From assembly GCF_001625365.1 (NCBI RefSeq), contig NZ_LJJF01000001.1, positions 4,681,001 through 4,745,000 on the forward strand: 64,000 nucleotides of DNA, given 5' to 3'. Positions 42,858-50,843 of the stretch are shown piece by piece; position 1 is the first letter of the stretch; every line of letters starts with the position of its first letter. This stretch comes from Streptomyces sp. MJM8645. GTDB taxonomy: Bacteria > Actinomycetota > Actinomycetes > Streptomycetales > Streptomycetaceae. The translations under genes and the position numbers were made by a program. The notes under the pieces are model-generated. The model was not told the origin of the DNA and ran no database searches. It saw only the letters and a program-made list of their open reading frames with translations.

Positions 42858-44150
42858 CTACCGCACCTCGATGAAGGTGTCGGCGCTGCGGTCCGGGCGT
42901 TCGCGCGGGGGTTCGGCGGGGCGGCCGACGGCGATGGCGCCCATCGGGTCCCAGCCGTCCGGGAGGTCGAGGGCCGCGCGGACGGTGTCGCGGCAGAACA
43001 TGGTGGACGACACCCAGGCGGAGCCGTAGCCCTCGCCGGTGAGGGCGACCAGGAGGTTCTGCACGGCGGCGCCGGCGGCGACGGTGAACATCTCCCGTTC
43101 GGCGGCGGCGCGCCGCTGGTCGGGGTAGTGGTGCGAGCCGTCCATGACGAGGCAGGGCACCACCAGGTAGGGCGCCTCGCGCAGGACGTCGCCGCGGGCG
43201 GTGCGGCGGGCGATCCGGGCGTCGTCCCAGCCGTCGAGTTCGCGCAGGTCGCGCTGCCAGGCGGCGAGCATCGCGTCGAGCAGCCGGGTGCGGGCCTGCG
43301 CCGTCTCCAGCAGGACGAACCGCCACGGCGTGGTGTGGTGCGGGGCGGGCGCGGTGACGGCGGCGGCGACGGCGCGGCGCACGGCGCCGGGGTCGACCGG
43401 GGTGTCGGTGAAGGAGCGGACGGTGCGCCGCAGGGTGACGGCCTGGCGCAGCGCCTCGGAGGTGCCGAGCCGGAACATGTCGTCGACGGCGGAGCGGACC
43501 AGCGGCCGGGTGCCGTCGCCGTCCTCGGCGGTGACGAGGTGGCCGAGCCCGCGGACGACGGCGACCGGCACGCCGCTGGTCTTGCCCTTCACCAGGTCGG
43601 CGGCGGCGGCGAGTTCGTCGGCGGTGGCGGTGACGGTGAGCGCCAGCTCGTTGCCGTGGCTGTCGGTGCGCCCGCGGTGGTCCTCCAGCACGGACAGCCC
43701 GGCGGCGCCGATGGCGACGTCGGTGAGCCCGGTGCGCCAGGGCCGGCCGAAGGTGTCGGTGACGACGACGGCGAGCCGGCGGCCGGTGAGCTGCTGGAGC
43801 CGCCCGCGCAGGGCGCGGGCGGAGGCGTCCGGGTCCTCGGGCAGCAGCAGGACGGTGCCGGGGGCGGTGTTGGAGGCGTCGACGCCGGCGGCGGCCATGA
43901 CGAAGCCGTTGCGGTTCTCGACGATCCGGGCGTGGCCGCGCCGGGCGACCACCCGGACGGTCTCGGCCTCGATCGCGGCCTCGCGGTCGGCGGCGTGCAG
44001 CAGCCGGCCCTCGGCCTTGCTGACGATCTTCGAGGTGACGATCAGGATGTCGCCGTCCTGGTACTCGCCGGCCTTGGCGAGCAGCGCGGCGAGGTCGGTC
44101 CCGGCGTCGATCTCCGGCAGCCCTTCGACCGGCAGGATCTGCAGGCTCAT
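42858..44150 (-). CDS. fbiB: Coenzyme F420:L-glutamate ligase, bifunctional FbiB
   Basis: A 430-residue two-domain enzyme. The N-terminal CofE-type domain (about 1-245: ILPVEGLPEIDAGTDLAALL, ILIVTSKIVSKAEGR, VVVTDTFGRPWR) adds glutamates to F420-0. The C-terminal nitroreductase-like FMN domain (about 246-430: RRTVRSFTDTPVDPGAVRRAV, PHHTTPWRFVLL) reduces dehydro-F420-0. The fusion is characteristic of actinobacterial FbiB. It follows fbiA by 34 bases in one operon. Its last 46 coding-side bases are duplicated in the scar between the toxin-antitoxin modules. Confidence 0.95.
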   Translation of the reverse strand: MSLQILPVEGLPEIDAGTDLAALLAKAGEYQDGDILIVTSKIVSKAEGRLLHAADREAAIEAETVRVVARRGHARIVENRNGFVMAAAGVDASNTAPGTVLLLPEDPDASARALRGRLQQLTGRRLAVVVTDTFGRPWRTGLTDVAIGAAGLSVLEDHRGRTDSHGNELALTVTATADELAAAADLVKGKTSGVPVAVVRGLGHLVTAEDGDGTRPLVRSAVDDMFRLGTSEALRQAVTLRRTVRSFTDTPVDPGAVRRAVAAAVTAPAPHHTTPWRFVLLETAQARTRLLDAMLAAWQRDLRELDGWDDARIARRTARGDVLREAPYLVVPCLVMDGSHHYPDQRRAAAEREMFTVAAGAAVQNLLVALTGEGYGSAWVSSTMFCRDTVRAALDLPDGWDPMGAIAVGRPAEPPRERPDRSADTFIEVR

Positions 44151-44184
44151 GCGCCCGCCCCGCTGCGCCCGCGCCCGCGCCCGC

Positions 44185-45144
44185 TCACTTGCGCACCTGC
44201 TCGGCGAGGGCGAGGGCGGCCCGGGCCATCTCGGCGGTGGCCTCGACGTCGGTCATCAGCAGCGGGACGGCCCGGCAGGCGATCCCGGCGGCTTCGACGG
44301 CGGCGACCGAGGCCTGGTCGGCGGTGTCGACGAGCCAGCCGTCGATGAGTGCGGAGCCGTAGTTCAGTGCGACCGCCTCCGCGGTGGCCTCGGCGCCGAC
44401 GGCGGCGAGCACCTTGTCGGCCATGCCGCGCACCGGGGCGCCGCCGATGATCGGGGAGAGCCCGACGACGGGGGCGGGGGCGGCGGCGACGGCCTCCCGG
44501 ATGCCGGGGACGGCGAGGATGGTGCCGATGGAGACGACCGGGTTGGACGGCGGGAAGAGGATGACGTCGGCGGCGGCGAGGGCCTCCAGGACGCCGGGCG
44601 CGGGCTTCGCGGTGTCGGCGCCGACCGGGATGATCGCCTCGGCGTCGACGGCGGCGTGCAGCCTGACCCAGTACTCCTGGAAGTGGATCGCCCGGGTGCC
44701 CTGCTCGTCGGTGATCCGCACGTGGGTCTCGACCCGGTCGTCGCTCATCGGCAGCAGCCGTACGCCGGGCTTCCAGCGCACGCACAGCGCCTCGGTGACC
44801 TGGCTGAGGCTGTAGCCGGCGGTGAGCATCTGGCTGCGGACGAGGTGGGTGGCGAAGTCGCGGTCGCCGAGCCCGAACCACTCGGGGCCGACGCCGTACT
44901 CCTTCATCTCGGCCTTGATCGACCAGGTCTCGTCGGTGCGGCCCCAGCCCTGCTCCTCGTGGATGCCGCCGCCGAGGGTGTACATCACGGTGTCGAGGTC
45001 GGGACAGACCTTGAGACCGTAGAGGTGGATGTCGTCGCCGGTGTTGCCGATGACGGTGATCTCGTCCTGCGGTCCGACTGCCGCGAGGAGTCCGCGCAGG
45101 AAGCGCGCTCCGCCGATTCCGCCTGCCAGTGCCACGATGCGCAT
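44185..45144 (-). CDS. fbiA: 2-phospho-L-lactate (phosphoenolpyruvate) transferase FbiA
   Basis: A 319-residue CofD/FbiA enzyme that transfers the phospho-lactyl or phosphoenolpyruvyl group from its GDP-activated donor to Fo, giving (dehydro-)F420-0. The N-terminal IVALAGGIGGARFLRGL is the family nucleotide loop. GDDIHLYGLKVCPDLDTVMYTLGG, GDRDFATHLVRSQML and LFPPSNPVVSIGTIL are all diagnostic. The ATG at 45144 is unambiguous. It forms an operon with fbiB for F420 synthesis; the same order beside whiB is found in mycobacteria. Confidence 0.95.
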   Translation of the reverse strand: MRIVALAGGIGGARFLRGLLAAVGPQDEITVIGNTGDDIHLYGLKVCPDLDTVMYTLGGGIHEEQGWGRTDETWSIKAEMKEYGVGPEWFGLGDRDFATHLVRSQMLTAGYSLSQVTEALCVRWKPGVRLLPMSDDRVETHVRITDEQGTRAIHFQEYWVRLHAAVDAEAIIPVGADTAKPAPGVLEALAAADVILFPPSNPVVSIGTILAVPGIREAVAAAPAPVVGLSPIIGGAPVRGMADKVLAAVGAEATAEAVALNYGSALIDGWLVDTADQASVAAVEAAGIACRAVPLLMTDVEATAEMARAALALAEQVRK

Positions 45145-45172
45145 GGGTTCATCCTGCCACGGTCCGACTGCC

Positions 45173-45237
45173 CGTCAGCCCGGTCGCCGGCCCGGTCGTA
45201 GGCCCGGCCGCCGGCGGGTGCGACGGCCGGGCTGACG
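45173..45237 (-). terminator. Hairpin terminator after the cysteine dioxygenase gene
   Basis: Eleven-base arms CGTCAGCCCGG (45173-45183) and CCGGGCTGACG (45227-45237) enclose further GC-rich pairing. It lies 11 bases downstream of the dioxygenase stop on the minus strand and before fbiA. Confidence 0.7.
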
Positions 45238-45248
45238 CGGGCGGGTGC

Positions 45249-45872
45249 TCAGTGCGCCTCGGCCTGGGCCTGCGGGTGCTGCTCGGGGACGGCGGTGCCG
45301 CCGTACTGGTTCATCTCGGTGAGGCCCGGGGTGTAGAGGTGGATGGAGACGGCGGGTTCGAGCGTGCCGTTGACCACCTCGTGGAGGTAGCCGGAGGAGA
45401 AGACCCGCTGCCCGCCGGGGCGCAGGGTGCGGGCTCCCTCGCCGGCGCGGGTGAGCGAGCGCTCGATCAGCTCGCCCTGGACGACGGTCATCACGCCGGA
45501 GGACTCGCCGTGGTCGTGGAAGCCGCTGCTCTGGCCGGGCAGCCAGCTGAGCAGCCAGACCTCGTAGCCGGGGCCGGTCTCCAGCCGGGCGTACCAGCGG
45601 GTGAGCGCGTCGTAGCGGACCAGGGGTTCCCAGCGGGCGCGGTCGGCGGCGATCTCGCGGATCAGCCGGGCGTGGCCGGCCACGGTGGTGGGGTGGCGGG
45701 GCAGGTCGGTGCGGGCCAGGTGCGGGAAGGCGAGCGGGTCGCCGGCGATGGAGACGTCGCTGAGGCCGTCGGTCCAGCCCCGGGCGGGCGCGGCGGGCGC
45801 GGCGGTGGAGGGGTTTGGGCGGGCGAGTTTGTTGCGGTCGCGGTTCCGCTTGCGGATGCGGGTCATACGCAC
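45249..45872 (-). CDS. Cysteine dioxygenase family protein
   Basis: A 207-residue cupin that oxidises cysteine to cysteine sulfinate with non-haem iron. The metal-binding cupin motifs are SGFHDHGESSGVMTVVQGELIE (HxH) and FSSGYLHEVVNGT, with an intervening arginine-rich strand, as in bacterial CDO. The first 45 residues are a basic, Pro/Ala-rich extension. The GTG at 45872 has GAGGA eight bases upstream; an ATG at 45866 is the alternative. A Cys-rich leader peptide 123 bases upstream on the same strand points to control by cysteine supply. Confidence 0.87.
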   Translation of the reverse strand: MRMTRIRKRNRDRNKLARPNPSTAAPAAPARGWTDGLSDVSIAGDPLAFPHLARTDLPRHPTTVAGHARLIREIAADRARWEPLVRYDALTRWYARLETGPGYEVWLLSWLPGQSSGFHDHGESSGVMTVVQGELIERSLTRAGEGARTLRPGGQRVFSSGYLHEVVNGTLEPAVSIHLYTPGLTEMNQYGGTAVPEQHPQAQAEAH

Positions 45873-45995
45873 GGGAGTCGTCCTCGGAGTGGCGGCTGGT
45901 TCGTCGGGGATCAGCCGGATCCGGGATGTCCTGGGACGGGAATCGCGGGCGGCCTCTGTGCTTCCTGGGGGCGGCGCGCGGTGGGACGCGGGCGC

Positions 45996-46082
45996 CTAGA
46001 TACAGCAGGAGCAGAGGCGACAACAAGAGTTCACGGCACGGCGGAGCGTGGAACCGCTCCGGGGGCTGGCGAACTCTGACAT
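45996..46082 (-). CDS. Cys-rich leader peptide of cysteine dioxygenase (28 aa)
   Basis: A 28-codon ORF from ATG 46082 to TAG 45996 whose C-terminus reads NSCCRLCSCCI: five cysteine codons within eight. It lies on the coding strand of cysteine dioxygenase, 123 bases upstream of that gene. A GC-rich hairpin (GGCG.../...CGCC with a small bulge) can form directly after the stop codon. Poly-cysteine upstream ORFs are known to attenuate sulfur genes in mycobacteria. An internal GTG could give a 12-residue version. Ribosome-binding support for the ATG is weak. The role is inferred from the Cys cluster and context. Confidence 0.6.
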   Translation of the reverse strand: MSEFASPRSGSTLRRAVNSCCRLCSCCI

Positions 46083-46241
46083 AGGGGAAAGGAGACCGCA
46101 TCCGTGGGGCCGGTGTCAAACACAGGGATGCGGCATTCGAGAGGGTTACGCCAAGAAGTTGCCCGGATGGGGTGATAAATCACGCTCTATGTTTCGATGG
46201 GAAGATCGCCGGGAAGGCAGGGCGATGACCGGCCTGTGATG

Positions 46242-46339
46242 GTGACCGAGCGTCACTCGCCGAAGGGTTGTGGCTGGTTCGACGCCGTTCAGGGCTTTCG
46301 GATCGAAGGTCCAATGTGTCCGAATATGTACACTATTCG
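46242..46339. promoter_or_regulatory. Two inverted repeats upstream of whiB
   Basis: GTGAC-N5-GTCAC at 46242-46256 and CGAATA-N7-TATTCG at 46321-46339 lie 240 and 157 bases before the whiB ATG. They sit in a 413-base gap (46083-46495) that is less GC-rich than its surroundings. A TACACT hexamer (46329-46334) overlaps the second repeat and could be a -10. The rest of the gap holds no convincing ORF. Binding factors cannot be named from sequence. Confidence 0.4.
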
Positions 46340-46495
46340 TAACGGCTTGGTGCCGGGGAGTGAATCCTCGCCCCAATACCAGAGCTCGGCTTGACTGAGC
46401 CAGAGTGACGCAACTGTAATTTCACTCGTGTCGTCGGCCGCACGAGGCAACGGCAACCACGGGGACGCCAAGTAGGGGCAGAGGAGGCGCGCCAC

Positions 46496-46768
46496 ATGAG
46501 CGAGCTCTTTGAGCTGTTGATCGGTGACGGCATCGCGGAGGAGGAAGAGGAACTCGGTTGGCAGGAGCGCGCGTTGTGCGCCCAGACCGACCCCGAGTCC
46601 TTCTTCCCCGAGAAGGGCGGCTCCACGCGCGAGGCCAAGAAGGTCTGCCTCGCCTGCGAGGTCCGTTCGGAATGCCTGGAGTACGCCCTCGCCAATGACG
46701 AGCGGTTCGGCATCTGGGGCGGACTCTCCGAGCGCGAGCGCCGTCGGCTCAAGAAGAGCGCGGTCTGA
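46496..46768 (+). CDS. whiB: WhiB-family iron-sulfur regulator, WhiB/WhmD type
   Basis: A 90-residue [4Fe-4S] cluster protein that works with the principal sigma factor; in Streptomyces, WhiB acts with WhiA to start sporulation septation. Cluster ligands are C28, C51, C54 and C60 (CxxC in VCLACEVRSEC). The tryptophan turn is FGIWGGLSERERR, and the basic C-terminal tail RRRLKKSAV binds DNA. The segment LGWQERALCAQTDPESFFPEKGGSTREAKK is nearly invariant in WhiB/WhmD. GAGGAGG precedes the ATG. Next to fbiAB on the other side, it matches the mycobacterial whiB2-fbiA order. Confidence 0.95.
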   Translation: MSELFELLIGDGIAEEEEELGWQERALCAQTDPESFFPEKGGSTREAKKVCLACEVRSECLEYALANDERFGIWGGLSERERRRLKKSAV

Positions 46769-46821
46769 CCGGGGCGGCCGCCGACCCCCGCTGACCCTTC
46801 GACAACCACACGGCAGTACGG

Positions 46822-46846
46822 GCGCCTCACCGCGGCGGTGGGGCGC
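46822..46846 (+). terminator. Rho-independent terminator of whiB
   Basis: GCGCCTCACCGC and GCGGTGGGGCGC form a near-perfect hairpin with one G-T pair and a tight loop, followed by TTTCGTGTT. It is 53 bases after the whiB stop codon. Confidence 0.75.
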
Positions 46847-46985
46847 TTTCGTGTTCCCTGTCGGCTCTTCACCGGTCCCGCACCGGCACCGCGGACGAAG
46901 CCGCCATCCGGAGCCGTTAGTGTGGTGCGCCATCCGGTTGCCGTTCACCGGCTGTGTCCACCGAGAACTGAGGCCCGCGCACTCG

Positions 46986-49900
46986 ATGACCGTCTACAGC
47001 CACCAGAGCGGCTTCACCGCTGCCAGGCCGCCCGCCTACCCGCGCCACCTGGTCACCGCGGTGATCGTCTCGCACGACGGGGCCCGCTGGCTGCCGCAGG
47101 CCCTCGCCGGCCTGCTCGGCCAGGACCGCCAGGTCCAGCGGGTGCTCGCGGTCGACACCGGTTCCACCGACAACTCTCCGCAACTGCTCGCGGACACCCT
47201 CGCCGACTGGCTGCCCGAGAGCGGCCCGCTGCTCCTCGGCCGCCGGGCCGGCTTCGGCACCGCCGTCGCCGAGGCCGTCTTCGGCAGCCCGCCGCTGCGC
47301 CCGGAGGACCTGCCGTACCGGCTCGACCCCTCCGGCTACGACCCGGTCACCGGCGGCTGGGACGACTTCGGCGACCCGCTCGCCCAGGAGGACGACCTCG
47401 GCCGCGGCGGCCCGCGCGAGACCCAGCCCGTCGAATGGCTCTGGCTGCTGCACGACGACTGCGAGCCGCAGACCGACGCGCTGCGCCGGCTGCTCCAGGT
47501 CGCCGACTCCACCCCCAGCGCCGCCGTGGTCGGCCCCAAGCTGCGCAGCTGGTACGACCGCCGCCAGCTGCTGGAGGTCGGCGTCACCATCGCCCGCTCC
47601 GGCCGCCGCTGGACCGGCCTCGACCGCCGCGAGCAGGACCAGGGCCAGCATGACCAGGTCCGCCCGGTGCTCGCCGTCTCCAGCGCCGGCATGCTGGTGC
47701 GCCGCGACGTCTTCGAGGAACTCGGCGGCTTCGACAAGGCGCTGCCGCTGATGCGCGACGACGCCGACTTCTGCTGGCGGGTCAACGCCGCCGGCCACCG
47801 CGTGGTGGTCGCCCCCGACGCCGTGCTGCGGCACGCCGAGGCGGCCAGCCGCGAGCGCCGCGCCATCGACTGCGGCCCCGCCCACCCGCACCGGGTGGAC
47901 AAGGCCGGCGCCGTCTACACCCTGCTCGCCAACTGCAAGGGCGCGCTCTTCCCTTACGTCCTGCTGCGGCTGGTGCTCGGCACCCTGCTGCGGGCCGTCA
48001 CCAACCTGCTCGGCAAGGACCCGCGCCAGGCCTTCGACGAGCTCACCGGCCTCGGCCACGAACTCGTCCGCTTCCCCCGGCTGCTGGCCGCGCGCAAGCA
48101 GCGCGCCCGCACCCGGGCCGCCGACGCCCTGGACGACCGCACGCTCTTCCCGCCGCCCGGCGCCACCGCCCGGCTCGCCGTCGAGGGCGTGATCGGCTCC
48201 CTCGGCATAGGGGGAGGGGACGACACCGGCCGGCACGGCACGGTCGAGGCCGGGCCGGGCGGCGAGGACGACGAGGACCTGGTCGTCGAGCAGTTCACGC
48301 TGATCAAGAAGCTGGCCCGGCGTCCGGCGCCGGTGCTGTTCGCGGCCCTGCTGGTGTTCGCCCTGATCGCCTGCCGCGGCCTGTTCGGCAGCGGCGAGCT
48401 GTTCGGCGGCGCCCTGCTGCCGGCCACCGACGGCGCCGGCGGCCTCTGGTCGATGTACGCGGACGCCTGGCATCCGATCGGCACCGGCTCCGCCGCCGCC
48501 GCGCCGCCGTACCTCGGCGTGCTCGCGGTGCTGTCCTGGGTGCTGTTCGACCACGCCGACCTCGCGCTCACCCTGCTGGTCGTGCTCACCGTGCCGCTGT
48601 CGGCGGTCAGCGCCTACCTGGTGTCCCGGCCGCTGCTGGACTCCAAGCTCGTCCGGGCCTGGGCCAGCGCCGCCTACGCGCTGCTGCCCGCCGCGACCGG
48701 CGCGCTCGCCCAGGGCCGGATCGGTACCGCCGTCCTCGCCGTGCTGCTGCCGCCGCTGGCCCGCGCCGCCGCGATCGCGGCCGGTCTCGGCATCCGCGAC
48801 GAGAGCGCCGCCAAGGGCGCCCGCCCGGGGTGGCGGCCGGTCTGGATGACCGTCCTGCTGCTCACCCTGGCCACCTCCTTCGTGCCGTTGACCTGGGCGC
48901 TCGCCCTGCCGCTGTGCCTGGCGACGCTGGTCGTCGCGGTGGTCCGCGGCGGTGCCTTCGGCTCGGGCGGCGCCGCGCTGCGCCTGCTCGGCCTGCGCGT
49001 CCTGGTGATCCTCGCGCTGCCCGTCCTGGTGCTGGCGCCGTGGTCGCTGTCGGTGCTGGCGCACCCGCAGTGGCTGCTGCTGGAGGCCGGCCTGCCCGGC
49101 CTGCACGGCACCGGTGCGAGCGCGGCCGGCCTGCTGCTGGTCAACCCGGGCGGCGCCGGGGTGCCGCCGGTCTGGCTGTCGGCCGGCGTGGTGCTCGCCG
49201 CGCTCGCCGCACTGCTGCGCGCCGACCGTCGCCGTGCGGTGCTGTCCGCCTGGGGTGCGGCCGGTGCGGGTCTGGTCTTCGCGGTCGCGGTGGCGGGCAC
49301 CTCCGTCACCCCGGCCTCCGGCGGCCCGGCGGTGCCCGCCTGGGCCGGTCCGGCCTCGCTGATCGCCGGGATCGCCCTGCTGGCGGCCGCCGCGATCGGT
49401 GCCGACGGCGCCAACGCCCGCGTGGCCGGGATCGCCTTCGGCTGGCGCCAGCCGGTGGCCGCGCTGGTGGTGGCCGCCGCGGTGCTGGCCCCGCTGGGCA
49501 CCGGCCTGTGGTGGGCGCTCACCGGCGCCGGCAAGCCGCTGCACCGGGCCCAGGCCGGCCAGGTGCCCGCGTTCATCGCGGAGGAGGCCGGCACCACCGA
49601 CCGGTCCCGCACCCTGGTCGTCACCGGCGACCCGGGCGGCGGCGCGGTCCGCTACACCGTGGTCCGCGGTGCGGGCCTGACGCTCGGCCAGGCCGAGTCC
49701 ACCGTCGACCCGGCGACCGGCACCCAGGACGGCCTGAACAAGATGGTCGGCAGCCTGCTGGCCGGTTCCGGCGCCGACCAGGCCGGTGCGCTCTCCGGCT
49801 ACGGCATCGCCTACGTGCTGGTCCAGCAGTCGGTGATCGGCACCTACAAGGACGTCCTGGACACCACCCCCGGCCTGGTCAAGGCCAACCAGGACGGCGA

Positions 49901-50837
49901 CTCCGCGCTCTGGCAGGTCACCGGCGCCCCCGCCGTCCGCGCGGTGATCACCGCCCCGGGCGCCGCCCCGGTGGTCGTCCCGGCCGGGGCCCGCGACCTC
50001 ACCGCCACCGTTCCGGCCGGCCCGGACGGCCGGGTGCTGCGGCTCGCCGAGTCCGCCGCCCCCGAGTGGAAGGCCACCGTGGGCGGCACCGCGCTGGAGT
50101 CCGTCACGGTCGACGGCTGGGCGCAGGGCTTCAAGCTCCCGGCCGGCGGCGGCAAGCTGACCGTCACCCGGGAGGACGGCTTCGCGCACACCGGCTGGAT
50201 CTGGGCCCAGGTGTTGCTCGGCCTGACCATCCTGGTGCTGGCCCTGCCCGGACGCCGCAGCCACAAGGACGACGACCTGCCCGAGGAGGTGGTGGCCGCC
50301 GCCGCGCTGGCCGCCGCGGCCCAGGCGCAGGCGCCCGCCCCCGGCAGCCGCCGGGCCCGCCGGATGGCCGAGCGCGGCGAGGGCGGCGAGGACGGCGGGG
50401 TGTACGAGGGCCCGCCGGGCGCGATCCCGGCGCAGCCGGCCGGCGAGCCGATGGCCGAGGCGGTCCAGGCGGCCGCCGCCGTCCAGGAGACCGAGCCGTA
50501 CGCCGACCCGTACCAGACGTACCAGCAGGCCGACCCGTACAGCTACGACCAGTACGCGGCCCAGCAGCCGGTGGCCGCGCCGTACGGCGGCCAGGGGTAC
50601 GACGGCCAGGGCTACGAGGGCTACCAGCCGCAGGCGTACCCGCAGCAGGGCTACGAGCAGCAGCCGTACCCGCAGGAGCAGCAGTACGGCTACGAGCAGC
50701 AGCCCTACCAGCAGACGGAGCACCAGCAGCCGTGGGTGCCGGGGCAGCCGCAGGCCGAGCCCTACTACGACCCCAACGACCCGAACGACCCCAACGGCAC
50801 GGGCCGGTACCCGCACCAGCACGGATCGGGGAGCTGA
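46986..50837 (+). CDS. Giant membrane glycosyltransferase family 2 protein
   Basis: A 1283-residue protein. Residues 20-310 form a GT-A domain (HLVTAVIVSHDGARWLPQALAGLL, VDTGSTDNSPQL, WLWLLHDDCEPQ, SSAGMLVRRDVFEELGGFDKALPLMRDDADFCWRVNAAGH). At least twelve hydrophobic helices follow between about 435 and 850, then an extracytoplasmic region, a last helix near 1075, and a 180-residue tail very rich in Gln, Tyr and Pro (QGYEQQPYPQEQQYGYEQQ). The ATG at 46986 gives an intact GT domain; the longer frame overlaps whiB. The equivalent position in mycobacteria also carries an envelope glycosyltransferase next to whiB2. It is coupled to the DUF5719 gene six bases downstream. Confidence 0.85.
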   Translation: MTVYSHQSGFTAARPPAYPRHLVTAVIVSHDGARWLPQALAGLLGQDRQVQRVLAVDTGSTDNSPQLLADTLADWLPESGPLLLGRRAGFGTAVAEAVFGSPPLRPEDLPYRLDPSGYDPVTGGWDDFGDPLAQEDDLGRGGPRETQPVEWLWLLHDDCEPQTDALRRLLQVADSTPSAAVVGPKLRSWYDRRQLLEVGVTIARSGRRWTGLDRREQDQGQHDQVRPVLAVSSAGMLVRRDVFEELGGFDKALPLMRDDADFCWRVNAAGHRVVVAPDAVLRHAEAASRERRAIDCGPAHPHRVDKAGAVYTLLANCKGALFPYVLLRLVLGTLLRAVTNLLGKDPRQAFDELTGLGHELVRFPRLLAARKQRARTRAADALDDRTLFPPPGATARLAVEGVIGSLGIGGGDDTGRHGTVEAGPGGEDDEDLVVEQFTLIKKLARRPAPVLFAALLVFALIACRGLFGSGELFGGALLPATDGAGGLWSMYADAWHPIGTGSAAAAPPYLGVLAVLSWVLFDHADLALTLLVVLTVPLSAVSAYLVSRPLLDSKLVRAWASAAYALLPAATGALAQGRIGTAVLAVLLPPLARAAAIAAGLGIRDESAAKGARPGWRPVWMTVLLLTLATSFVPLTWALALPLCLATLVVAVVRGGAFGSGGAALRLLGLRVLVILALPVLVLAPWSLSVLAHPQWLLLEAGLPGLHGTGASAAGLLLVNPGGAGVPPVWLSAGVVLAALAALLRADRRRAVLSAWGAAGAGLVFAVAVAGTSVTPASGGPAVPAWAGPASLIAGIALLAAAAIGADGANARVAGIAFGWRQPVAALVVAAAVLAPLGTGLWWALTGAGKPLHRAQAGQVPAFIAEEAGTTDRSRTLVVTGDPGGGAVRYTVVRGAGLTLGQAESTVDPATGTQDGLNKMVGSLLAGSGADQAGALSGYGIAYVLVQQSVIGTYKDVLDTTPGLVKANQDGDSALWQVTGAPAVRAVITAPGAAPVVVPAGARDLTATVPAGPDGRVLRLAESAAPEWKATVGGTALESVTVDGWAQGFKLPAGGGKLTVTREDGFAHTGWIWAQVLLGLTILVLALPGRRSHKDDDLPEEVVAAAALAAAAQAQAPAPGSRRARRMAERGEGGEDGGVYEGPPGAIPAQPAGEPMAEAVQAAAAVQETEPYADPYQTYQQADPYSYDQYAAQQPVAAPYGGQGYDGQGYEGYQPQAYPQQGYEQQPYPQEQQYGYEQQPYQQTEHQQPWVPGQPQAEPYYDPNDPNDPNGTGRYPHQHGSGS

Positions 50838-50843
50838 CCCGCG

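Noticed and set aside
40546..42858. Tandem duplication of a single toxin-antitoxin module
   Set aside because: The toxins belong to different families (PIN versus RelE) and the antitoxins share only a fold, so only the flanking gene ends were duplicated, not the modules.
46524..46985. N-terminal extension of the giant glycosyltransferase into whiB
   Set aside because: It overlaps whiB in another frame and reads as shadow sequence; the GT domain begins properly after the ATG at 46986.
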